From positions 1-22,577 of IMG/VR virus record IMGVR_UViG_3300045963_000141: a stretch of DNA of 22,577 bases. The stretch is one strand, 5' to 3'. Both the position numbers and the translations under genes were made by a program. Source of the DNA: a virus. Every line of letters starts with the position of its first letter. Positions within the stretch are counted from its first letter, which is position 1. The notes under the pieces were generated by a model. The model was not told the DNA's origin, searched no databases, and was given only the letters and a program-made list of their open reading frames with translations. Positions 15,929 to 22,187 of this stretch are shown one piece after another.

Positions 15929-15937
15929 GATCCGTCC

Positions 15938-16225
15938 TCAATAAAACGCGACGATGCCGGTCGCGCTGGTGCCGGTCGCGTAGACCTTTTTGACAGCGAT
16001 CGGGAGCAGCACGCCGGTGGCGGTCGCTGGGATCGTCATCGTCACGGTGCTGCCGTCTGCCATGTCCACCTTCAGCGTGCCGGTGGCGCCGATCAGCAGC
16101 GCCCGGGTTGCCTTCGCGGTGTCCCCGTTCGGGGGCACAAGGTTCAGCGCGTCCGAGGTGGTGACAGCTAGCGCGCTCTCGACCGGCTGGGTCGAGACCG
16201 CCATGAAGCGCAGGAACGGATCCAT
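15938..16225 (-). CDS. Spike-base-like small protein (GTA spike base family), copy 2
   Basis: A 95-residue protein with a GGGGAGG ribosome site before ATG 16225. The pattern VTTSDALNLVPPNGDTAKATRALLIGATGTLKVDMADGSTVTMTI ... LPIAVKKVYATGTSATGIVAFY matches the short spike-base proteins described in gene transfer agents and podophages (A-T-R-A-L-x-I-G, then G-x-T-V, then a C-terminal A-T-G-T-x-A-T-x-I-x-A-x-Y). It is clearly a paralogue of the upstream neighbour. Being just ahead of the spike gene, it could seat the spike on the virion. Family call is by recognition; the exact role here is inferred. Confidence 0.7.
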   Translation of the reverse strand: MDPFLRFMAVSTQPVESALAVTTSDALNLVPPNGDTAKATRALLIGATGTLKVDMADGSTVTMTIPATATGVLLPIAVKKVYATGTSATGIVAFY

Positions 16226-16227
16226 GT

Positions 16228-16527
16228 TCAGCCTCCCCGATACAGGGCGTAGATGCCGGTGGCGGTGGTGCTGGTCGCCAGAATCCGCTGGGCCGAGACC
16301 TCAACGATCTGGCCGGCGACCAAGCCGGTCAGCACCGCGGTGCCGCCGCCTGGCAGGTTGATGTTCACGTTGCCGGGAGCGGTCACGTAGATCGCGGCGC
16401 ACGGGCCGTTGGTCAGATCCACCGAGTCGCTGGTCGTGACGGCATAACCATCGAAGTCGGCCTGCGGCTTGTTGACGGTGAAATTCTTCGCTTGATTGAC
16501 CTGGGTGGTCTGGAATCGCAGTCCCAT
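16228..16527 (-). CDS. Spike-base-like small protein, copy 1
   Basis: A 99-residue protein with AAGGAG before ATG 16527, overlapping the end of the portal gene. It shares with the next gene the order VTTSD(S/A)..L, then a G-x-x-x-I/V core (GNVNINLPGGGTAVLTGL), then ILATSTTATGIYALYRGG at the C-terminus. It is thus a diverged tandem duplicate within the spike-base-like family. Residues 1-25 (GLRFQTTQVNQAKNFTVNKPQADF) are extra compared with its partner. It is likely a minor virion protein; attachment of spikes near the connector is an inference. Confidence 0.7.
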   Translation of the reverse strand: MGLRFQTTQVNQAKNFTVNKPQADFDGYAVTTSDSVDLTNGPCAAIYVTAPGNVNINLPGGGTAVLTGLVAGQIVEVSAQRILATSTTATGIYALYRGG

Positions 16528-16529
16528 GG

Positions 16530-18239
16530 TTATGCTCCTTGTGGGCTACCGTAGCCCGAGAAAAGTCCGAGGATGTCGTTGGCCGCGTTGCTCTGGCCGC
16601 CTTGTGTCTGCACCTGGCCCAGCTTCGCTGCGCTGTTCGCCATCTGCTCCTGCTGCGCTGCCTGAGCCTGCTGGGCCTGAGCCTGGGCCCGCTGCTGCCG
16701 GGTTGCCTGGACTTGGGCTTCGGGCACGATTAGCTCGGGGTCCACGCCCAGCACGTCGGCGTAGTGGTCGGCCCACGCGTCCGCGTCCAGCTTGTCGAGG
16801 ACCTCGGGCTTCATCTGGGCAATCATCCCCATCGACTGCACGAATCGGTCGATCGCGTTGGTGCTGATTGCTTTCTGGGCCTGGGCCAGCATCGACACGA
16901 GCTCGACGTCGATGGTCTTGCCCTGCATCGCGGGCGGCGGCGGCGGCAGAATGCCGGCATCCATCACCGCATCGAACGCCAAGTCGATCACCGGCTGCAG
17001 GAACTCGTTGTGCAGCCGCTCGAGGACCGGGCCCAGCATGAGCATCTTCTCCTCATGCCGCTCGGCCACTTCGGTCGCGGTCATTCGGCCATCGTCCACT
17101 TGGCTGATCATCAGGAATAGATCCGCGTAGAACGCGTTGCTGATCCGTTGGCGCACGTCCTGGATGTCGGCGCTCAAGTGATTGATGTCGAGGTTGACCT
17201 CGAACATGGTCTTGATGCCGGGTGACTGCGCGCTCGTGTCATAGAACGTGACGCCACCCGGGAACCGATCGACGTCGCGGTTCTTTAGCTGGCTGGGAAC
17301 CTGGATCGGTGGGTTCGACTGGTAGTCGATCGCTTGCGACTTCCGCAGCTGCTCCTGCTGCAGCTGCTTGATGTCGCCCAGCGCTTCCATCCCCGGGCCG
17401 TTGCCATAGACGTCGCCGCCGGTCACGTCCCAGCGCGGCACGACGCACGGGAACCGCTTGAACCCGGACTCGCGCAGCGGCGTGTCGTTCTTGCCGCCGA
17501 CCTCGAAATAGATCGAGCGCCATGCCATGTTCAGATTGTCCAGCTTGCTTGGGTCGCGGTCCCCGCGTGGCTCGATCGCGTGCACGATCTTGACCCACTT
17601 GTCGAGGCTGCCCTGCTCAAACATCTTGCGGGTGTGATCGCTCACGTTCTCGATCCCGAACTCCTTGACGACCTCGCCCACGGTCTTTTCGAATTCGCGG
17701 TAGAGGGTGACCACTTGGCCTTTCCAGTCGGTCTGGATCGCGTATTCGCCGACCGTCATCGGGTAGAGGTGGATCACGTTGTCGAAGTCGGGCACGACGA
17801 TCGCAGCCCCCGTGCCGAACGCCCCGAGCTCCTGGTACATGCCATGCGCCACCCGGTAGAAGTTGGACTTCGCGAATACGTCCAGCAGCACACGGGTGCA
17901 GAGCGACAGCCATTGCTTGACGTCGGCCTGTTCGGCCAGCTGCTCGTCGCCCACGGTCAGCCGGAACCATGGCCGCGCCGGCGAGGTCAGCCCGCCCATG
18001 AGCCCGGCCGCCAGCACGCGCAGGCTGCGGGTGCCGCTGTTGTCGTAGATGTTGTTGTGGCGCTTGTAGCCCTTGTTGCGGTCTTCCTGGAAGTACCGGC
18101 CAGACCGTGGGAGCAGGTAGGTGCTGATCTCGACCCACTGCTGCCACCAGCTGGATCGCTCGGACTTGAGCAGGCCCAGCCGCGTCATGACCTGCTGACG
18201 CGGTGTCTGGCCGTTCATCGCCTGCATCGAGCCTTCCAT
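16530..18239 (-). CDS. Head-tail connector (portal) protein, T7 gp8 family
   Basis: A 569-residue protein, close to the usual length of T7-type connectors. Diagnostic stretches are LGLLKSERSSWWQQWVEISTYLLPRSGRYF (residues 21-50), NNIYDNSGTRSLRVLAAGLMGGLTSPARPWFRL (62-94) and GAFGTGAAIVV near 140-150. The last ~70 residues are a Gln/Ala-rich helix, as in related portals. Twelve copies would form the vertex ring through which TerL pumps DNA and to which the tail adaptor binds. ATG 18239 is three bases after the upstream stop; M5 and M8 are possible nearby alternative starts. Confidence 0.93.
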   Translation of the reverse strand: MEGSMQAMNGQTPRQQVMTRLGLLKSERSSWWQQWVEISTYLLPRSGRYFQEDRNKGYKRHNNIYDNSGTRSLRVLAAGLMGGLTSPARPWFRLTVGDEQLAEQADVKQWLSLCTRVLLDVFAKSNFYRVAHGMYQELGAFGTGAAIVVPDFDNVIHLYPMTVGEYAIQTDWKGQVVTLYREFEKTVGEVVKEFGIENVSDHTRKMFEQGSLDKWVKIVHAIEPRGDRDPSKLDNLNMAWRSIYFEVGGKNDTPLRESGFKRFPCVVPRWDVTGGDVYGNGPGMEALGDIKQLQQEQLRKSQAIDYQSNPPIQVPSQLKNRDVDRFPGGVTFYDTSAQSPGIKTMFEVNLDINHLSADIQDVRQRISNAFYADLFLMISQVDDGRMTATEVAERHEEKMLMLGPVLERLHNEFLQPVIDLAFDAVMDAGILPPPPPAMQGKTIDVELVSMLAQAQKAISTNAIDRFVQSMGMIAQMKPEVLDKLDADAWADHYADVLGVDPELIVPEAQVQATRQQRAQAQAQQAQAAQQEQMANSAAKLGQVQTQGGQSNAANDILGLFSGYGSPQGA

Positions 18240-18242
18240 GCG

Positions 18243-19199
18243 TTACCCCAGCAAAGTCTGACGGTTGAAGGACAAGAGCGCGTCCAGGCTGTTGCCCTGG
18301 CCGCCGCCCAAGAGCGTGCCCGCGACCCCGCGGTTGCCGCCCAAGTAATTGCCGTTGTTGAGCGAGCCCTCGACCCCGGTGTTAGCACCCAGCGCTCCCT
18401 GCAGCGGGGTCGGCGCGTTGCCACCGCCCGCCGGCGCTTGCGGGGCTTGTGGCAGGTTGATCAGGTTGGAACCGCCCGGCAGCCCTATGCCGCCGGTTGC
18501 GGGGTCGAAGAAATTGCCGGTGTTCACGAAGCTGTTCGGGTCGCCTATGCTCGCGCCGGGTGGGATCTTCACGCCGGGGGCAGGAACCTCGCCCGGGCCG
18601 CCCAGCCCTGGGGTTGACCCGCCACCCAGCGAGTAGTCGGCGGGCCCTGCGCCCAGGATCGTGCCGCCGGTGTTCACGAAGCTGGCGCCATCCCCCAGCG
18701 CTGCGCCGGCGGGGATAGAGACCCCAGGCGCCGCCACCGTGCCAGGCGCGCCCAAGCCGATACCCTCAGGCATGCCGGCCGCCAGCGAGTAGTCGGGCGC
18801 GGTGTAGCCAGCGGTGTCACCGACTGCAGTGCCGGTCGCGCCAGCCCCGGTCACGGCGCCCAGGACGTTGCCGGTGTAGTAGGCGATCGTTGCCTGCACT
18901 ATCGACGGCAGCAGATTCTCCCAGAACCCGCTGCCCTGGTCGGGATGCTGCAACTGCGCATACGCTCGATAGTTGCCGTCGCCGTTGTCGTCCTGAGCGA
19001 TGTAGTGCGTGATCGTGCCGTCGGGGTTGGTGACCGACGATCGGTACATGGCTGGGGTCGCGGCAGTGGCGCCTCGACCGTCTGCGTCCCCGCTGCTACC
19101 CAGATCCGCTGCCGTGAAGTCGCCCTTCAGCGTCCCGCCGTTCACCGTGAAGGTGCCGGTGGCGGGATCGAAAGCGACTTTGTCGAGCAGGTTAGCCAC
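18243..19199 (-). CDS. Gly/Pro-rich phage protein with internal repeat, unknown function
   Basis: A 318-residue protein starting with GTG at 19199, one base after the upstream stop and without a good ribosome site, so probably translationally coupled. Residues about 1-110 form an ordered domain (FDPATGTFTVNGGTLKGDFTAADLG; THYIAQDDNGDGNYRAYAQLQHPDQGSGFWENLLPSIVQATIAYYTGNV). The middle carries two similar ~45-residue units (DYSL ... APGVSIPAGAALGDGASFVNTG and DYSL ... APGVKIPPGASIGDPNSFVNTG). The C-terminus is Gly/Asn-rich and ends in RQTLLG. Placed between terminase and portal, it may be a minor head or ejected protein. No family of known function is recognised. Confidence 0.75.
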   Translation of the reverse strand: MANLLDKVAFDPATGTFTVNGGTLKGDFTAADLGSSGDADGRGATAATPAMYRSSVTNPDGTITHYIAQDDNGDGNYRAYAQLQHPDQGSGFWENLLPSIVQATIAYYTGNVLGAVTGAGATGTAVGDTAGYTAPDYSLAAGMPEGIGLGAPGTVAAPGVSIPAGAALGDGASFVNTGGTILGAGPADYSLGGGSTPGLGGPGEVPAPGVKIPPGASIGDPNSFVNTGNFFDPATGGIGLPGGSNLINLPQAPQAPAGGGNAPTPLQGALGANTGVEGSLNNGNYLGGNRGVAGTLLGGGQGNSLDALLSFNRQTLLG

Positions 19200-19200
19200 G

Positions 19201-19479
19201 TCAGGAACCCAGCAGGGTCTTTTTGACGGTGGGCAGCCCGGCCGGGTTCACGCCCCCAGCCCCGGACAGCATGGTGGGTCCTGCGCTCGCTGACCCGCCG
19301 CCTGGCTGGCCGTTGTTGCCTTGCAGCCCAGCTAAGATCGTGCTCGCGTCCGGCACCTTGCTGGCCTGCGGGGCGGGTGGCGCCGTTGGGACCTGCGGCA
19401 TCTGGGGCTTTGGACTCATCGCGCCCAGCGCCAACCCAGCCAGCAGGCTCGATCCCATTGTTCCGAAGTCACCCGACAT
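19201..19479 (-). CDS. Small Pro/Ala/Gly-rich phage protein, unknown function
   Basis: A 92-residue protein with AGGAGA before ATG 19479; the start lies inside the end of the acetyltransferase gene (11-bp overlap). The N-terminus MGSSLLAGLALGAM (residues 8-21) is short and hydrophobic, the middle is a Pro/Ala/Gln-rich linker, and the end reads TVKKTLLGS. It shares the C-terminal T-L-L-G ending with the 318-residue protein encoded next, and both precede the portal. Similar small proteins occur next to T7-type portals in GC-rich podophages. The function is unknown. Confidence 0.7.
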   Translation of the reverse strand: MSGDFGTMGSSLLAGLALGAMSPKPQMPQVPTAPPAPQASKVPDASTILAGLQGNNGQPGGGSASAGPTMLSGAGGVNPAGLPTVKKTLLGS

Positions 19480-19924
19480 GGTTGAGTCTCCTGGTCATGC
19501 ATACGGTCCGCGCCGTGTAGCCATGCTTCACGAGCGCGCCCTGAAAGTCGCTGCCTACTGGCGCCTGCCACACGATGTGCTGGGCGCCTCGCTCTTGGGC
19601 GGCCGCCTCGAGCCCGTGGATCAGCCGGCCGCTGATTGATGTGCCCCGCAAGTAAGGCAGCACGTACACCGACTCGACCGTGCAGATCGTGACGCCGGGG
19701 TTCATGGCGCTGGGCACGATGCAGGCTGTCGCGTACCCGGCCAGCATCCCAATCCGGTTGCGGGCGCCCAGGCACATCCACACGCCGGCGTCATACAACC
19801 GCTGGTAAACCGCGGGGTCGGGCTTGAAGTCGAACTCCTGCGCCCAGCCGAGTTCGCGCCAATGCTCCTGGAACAGGTGCTGGTGCTGGGCGAACTCGTC
19901 AGGCGTGAGTGCAACAATCCGCAT
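19469..19924 (-). CDS. GNAT-family N-acetyltransferase
   Basis: A 151-residue protein with the GNAT layout: N-terminal helices (PDEFAQHQHLFQEHWRELGW), the central strand pair WMCLGARNRIGMLAGYATACIV (about residues 49-70), and motif A VESVYVLPYLRGTSISGRLIHGLEAAAQERGAQHIVW (about 83-119). In motif A, R-G-x-S-I-S-G approximates the acetyl-CoA pyrophosphate loop R/Q-x-x-G-x-G/A. The end, FQGALVKHGYTARTVCMTRRL, is the usual final strand region. The substrate is unknown. Phage GNATs in this slot between terminase and portal are recurrent, so it may modify a virion or host protein during assembly. Confidence 0.85.
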   Translation of the reverse strand: MRIVALTPDEFAQHQHLFQEHWRELGWAQEFDFKPDPAVYQRLYDAGVWMCLGARNRIGMLAGYATACIVPSAMNPGVTICTVESVYVLPYLRGTSISGRLIHGLEAAAQERGAQHIVWQAPVGSDFQGALVKHGYTARTVCMTRRLNHVG

Positions 19925-19931
19925 CCCGGCC

Positions 19932-21299
19932 TCACCGGTTGAAGTTCAGCGGATCGTATTCCTGCGCGGATTGCCGATGGAGAATCCCGCCGACGGGGTC
20001 ATAGTCCATGACGCTGTGGCGGGCTGAGTTTGTGGCCCACGGCATGCGCTTGGAGACCGGGAACGCGAACGTGGTCGCCAACGCGTCAGCAATGTCGGGG
20101 CTGCCCTGCTTGGGCAGGCGCTTGCGGATGTCGTCTTTGGACTCGAGGCAGATCCGGTTCTGCACGTCGAAGCTGTACTTGGGCGTGGCGAGCTCCTGCT
20201 TGAGCTCCAGAATGTTCGGGATCGCGCCGCCTGCTGCCAGCCACTCTCGGATCGACCACCACATCTCGGTGCGCTTGTTGACAAACCGGCCGCTGGTGGA
20301 GCGGCCACCGAAGTTGACCTCGATCACGTCATGCCCCAGCTGCCGTAGCCGGTCGATGACGCCTGCCCCGTTGCCGACGTCGATGAACGTGGCGTCGGGT
20401 TTCTCGTGCTCAATCAGGTTCGCGATGTTGCCGGCAAGCGTCATGTTGTCGATTCCCGGGTACACCACCGGCGTGAACGCCTGCAGCCCTCGCCGCTTGA
20501 TGATGACCGAGCGATCGCCACCGAATCGTGCGGGGTCGACACCAATCAGCAGCGGGGCGTGCTCCATCGTGCCTGGCTTGTGCATGCGGTGAGCCGCGAC
20601 CTCGGCATCACCCAGGCTGATCAGCTGGTCGTCGCCCGCAGCGCTGAAGTCGCACAGAAACTCTCGGCTGAACGAGGTCTCGCTCATGGTCGCCTTGAGT
20701 CGGGCAACCTCGGTCGGGTTCAGGGCGTCGGTGTCATAGACCGTGTACAGCGCCCGGCCCCAGTCGGGCAGGTTGGCTGCCCTGAAGTACAGGTCGCTGA
20801 ACAGGTTCACGCCGTCGGGTGTGCCGATGAACAGGGCCCAGCCCTCGCGGTCAGATAGCGCCGGCTGGATGATGTCGTCCCAGACCTCGGGCTTCATCTG
20901 GGCGACCTCGTCCAGCACGCAGCCATCCAGGCGAACGCCCCGCATCGCGTCGGGGTTGTCGCCGCCGTATAGCCGGATCGTGGCCTTGTTGTGCAGGAAA
21001 GTGACGGACAGATTGCTTTCAGATATCTCGACCGCGCCATAGGGAATCAGCGGGGCGCACTTGGATTTGAGGCGCTCCCATGCTACCGACCGCGCCTGCT
21101 TGAGCAAGGGGCAGACGTAGAAGAACAGCGGCAGGTCAAGCCGGCACTGCATGGCAGCGTCTATCAGCTTCATGATCGCGAACTCGGTCTTGCCGGCTCG
21201 CCGGTGCAGGACCAGGACCAAGAATCGGGCCACGATCGCGTGGCAGCGTTTCTGCCACAGACGCGGCAGGTACGACAGACGGATGCTGGTGGTACCCAA
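19932..21299 (-). CDS. Terminase large subunit
   Basis: 455 residues from TTG 21299, two bases after the TerS stop. The frame is open further upstream, but that part overlaps TerS in another frame, has no ATG or GTG near the junction and reads as a shadow. From the TTG the protein begins LSYLPRLWQKRCHAIVARFLVLVLHRRAGKT, the proper family start, with Walker A H32-RRAGK-T38. Walker B is CVLDE with D130-E131, and the coupling motif is IGTPDG (158-163). The C-terminal nuclease has D255 (GVDPARFGGD), D307 (ATFIDVGNGAG) and D402/D405 (SPDIADA). It packages DNA into the procapsid through the portal and cuts the concatemer. Confidence 0.93.
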   Translation of the reverse strand: MGTTSIRLSYLPRLWQKRCHAIVARFLVLVLHRRAGKTEFAIMKLIDAAMQCRLDLPLFFYVCPLLKQARSVAWERLKSKCAPLIPYGAVEISESNLSVTFLHNKATIRLYGGDNPDAMRGVRLDGCVLDEVAQMKPEVWDDIIQPALSDREGWALFIGTPDGVNLFSDLYFRAANLPDWGRALYTVYDTDALNPTEVARLKATMSETSFSREFLCDFSAAGDDQLISLGDAEVAAHRMHKPGTMEHAPLLIGVDPARFGGDRSVIIKRRGLQAFTPVVYPGIDNMTLAGNIANLIEHEKPDATFIDVGNGAGVIDRLRQLGHDVIEVNFGGRSTSGRFVNKRTEMWWSIREWLAAGGAIPNILELKQELATPKYSFDVQNRICLESKDDIRKRLPKQGSPDIADALATTFAFPVSKRMPWATNSARHSVMDYDPVGGILHRQSAQEYDPLNFNR

Positions 21300-21301
21300 G
21301 C

Positions 21302-21706
21302 CTAGATCAGGTCGTGATCGTCGATTGTAGGGGCCTCTACGCCCGTCACAACCGCAAGACTGACCGCGCCCTCGTGCTGAATTTTGCTTCGGTCGGTGAA
21401 TTGATCCGCCGCCAGGTTCTTCAGCATGAAGATCATGAGGCTGTCGGAACCGTTCAGCGCCCGCCGTTTTGCTTCGCTGATCAGCTGGTCCACCGCGACC
21501 CTGCGGCTGGCGGCCGCCTTCTCGCGCCCGACCGGGTCGTTGCGGAACCAACGCCAAAACGTCACCCGGTGGATACCCAGCGCCTCGCAAATTTCCAGAT
21601 CCTTGGCGCCGGCCTCAAGCATCTCGAGCGCGACAGCGCGCATCTCGCCCCGTGTCACCGGGGGGCGGTCGGTTGGATCGAAGTCCTGGTCGTCGTCGGT
21701 TGCCAT
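21302..21706 (-). CDS. Terminase small subunit
   Basis: A 134-residue protein immediately upstream of TerL. It has an acidic N-terminus (DDDQDFDPTDRPP), a helix-turn-helix at about residues 34-55 (AKDLEICEALGIHRVTFWRWFRN) and the C-terminal signature SLMIFMLKNLAADQFTDRSK (89-108), which is common in phage terminase small subunits (L-I-F-x-L-K-N ... F-x-D-R). It recognises the packaging site and guides TerL. It probably forms an operon with the small HTH gene upstream and TerL downstream. Confidence 0.9.
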   Translation of the reverse strand: MATDDDQDFDPTDRPPVTRGEMRAVALEMLEAGAKDLEICEALGIHRVTFWRWFRNDPVGREKAAASRRVAVDQLISEAKRRALNGSDSLMIFMLKNLAADQFTDRSKIQHEGAVSLAVVTGVEAPTIDDHDLI

Positions 21707-21730
21707 GCCAGCGACGATAGCGCCGCCCGG

Positions 21731-21961
21731 TCAGTCGATGGAGAACCGGATCCGGGCCGCCACGGAGCGCCGCGCCGTGTAGTTGACTACCTTGCCGGCC
21801 TGAGCCCGCGAGCAGCCGAAACGCCGGGCGATATCCACGATCTTCATGCCGCCTTCACGAAGCTGGCGCATCAGTTCGACCTCGTGATCCGAGTACCGAG
21901 CGTTCGGGTGAGAGTCGCCGACAAGTTTGCCGTCCTCGCTCATTTTCGTAATTTTTTGCAC
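21731..21961 (-). CDS. Small helix-turn-helix DNA-binding protein
   Basis: About 76 residues from GTG 21961, chosen because GAGG lies five bases upstream. An ATG at 21943 lacks a ribosome site, and a TTG at 21982 lies inside a repeat. The domain SHPNARYSDHEVELMRQLREGGMKIVDIARRFGCSRAQAGKVV is a Hin/resolvase-type helix-turn-helix with recognition helix CSRAQAGKVVNYT. It lies between the repeat-rich region and the terminase genes, so it may be a late-gene regulator, or an accessory protein that binds the nearby repeats. Neither role is shown by the sequence. Confidence 0.7.
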   Translation of the reverse strand: MQKITKMSEDGKLVGDSHPNARYSDHEVELMRQLREGGMKIVDIARRFGCSRAQAGKVVNYTARRSVAARIRFSID

Positions 21962-21986
21962 GATTGCCTCGCTGGTCTGCAACGAT

Positions 21987-22187
21987 TCAGTTTTCCAGAT
22001 ACAGCACCGATTCGGGGTGCAACGATTGGGCCCCTACTACGTAGGGGGTCCCCAATAGTTGCTGTTTGCCTGCAACGATTCGCGAATCGTTGCCAATCGT
22101 TGCAGTCGTTGCTGCTGTTTCTGCAGAAATTTGCACGCCAAATTCGTGCAAAAAACTGCAATCTGCAAATTTCTGCACGATTTTCAT
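21987..22187 (-). CDS. Doubtful 66-codon ORF across the repeat region
   Basis: An ATG at 22187 overlaps the stop of the ATPase gene (ATGA) and opens a 66-codon frame (MKIVQKFADCSFLHEFGV...) ending five bases before a possible TTG start of the HTH gene. In favour are the coupled start and an AGGG about ten bases upstream. Against it, the whole frame is built from direct and inverted repeats, is richer in A+T than real neighbours, and resembles no known protein. I think the DNA structure is the functional element and the ORF is probably incidental, but a small leader peptide cannot be excluded. Confidence 0.3.
   Translation of the reverse strand: MKIVQKFADCSFLHEFGVQISAETAATTATIGNDSRIVAGKQQLLGTPYVVGAQSLHPESVLYLEN
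22025..22056. repeat. Extended inverted repeat around CCCCTAC-TAC-GTAGGGG
   Basis: CCCCTAC (22031-22037) and GTAGGGG (22041-22047) form a 7-bp perfect stem with a 3-base loop. Outer arms ATTGGG (22025-22030) and CCCAAT (22051-22056) extend it, with an asymmetric GTC bulge at 22048-22050. It is not followed by a T run on either strand, so it is not an intrinsic terminator. Confidence 0.75.
22072..22093. repeat. 22-bp perfect palindrome GCAACGATTCG-CGAATCGTTGC
   Basis: Two iteron copies meet head to head with a CGCG centre to give an exact 22-bp palindrome with no loop. This is the form expected of an operator for a dimeric HTH protein or of a core site in a replication origin. Confidence 0.85.
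22122..22177. repeat. 14-bp inverted repeat in A+T-richer DNA
   Basis: TGCAGAAATTTGCA (22122-22135) is repeated exactly as its reverse complement TGCAAATTTCTGCA (22164-22177), 28 bp apart. Inside lies a second pair, TTGCACG (22131-22137) and CGTGCAA (22145-22151). The A+T-rich character beside the iterons resembles the unwinding part of an origin. Confidence 0.75.

Larger units (their letters stand above)
21978..22112. repeat. Iteron-like repeats of TGCAACGATT in both orientations
   Basis: On the plus strand TGCAACGATT occurs at 21978-21987, 22018-22027 and 22071-22080. The inverted form AATCGTTGC occurs at 22085-22093 and 22095-22103, with near copies AATAGTTGC at 22054-22062 and AGTCGTTGC at 22104-22112. 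Seven copies or near copies in 135 bp, next to a replication ATPase gene, suggest binding sites for a replication initiator or a repressor. The spacing is not regular enough for CRISPR. Confidence 0.75.

Noticed and set aside
17334-18617. A 427-codon plus-strand open frame over the portal gene
   Set aside because: It is antisense to a clear T7-type connector and has no family features.
21299-21590. N-terminal extension of TerL to ATG 21590
   Set aside because: It overlaps TerS almost entirely in another frame, reads as Arg/Gly/Pro-rich shadow sequence and is not part of the family.
21978-22112. Possible CRISPR array
   Set aside because: The repeats are only ~10 bp, occur in both orientations and have irregular spacing.
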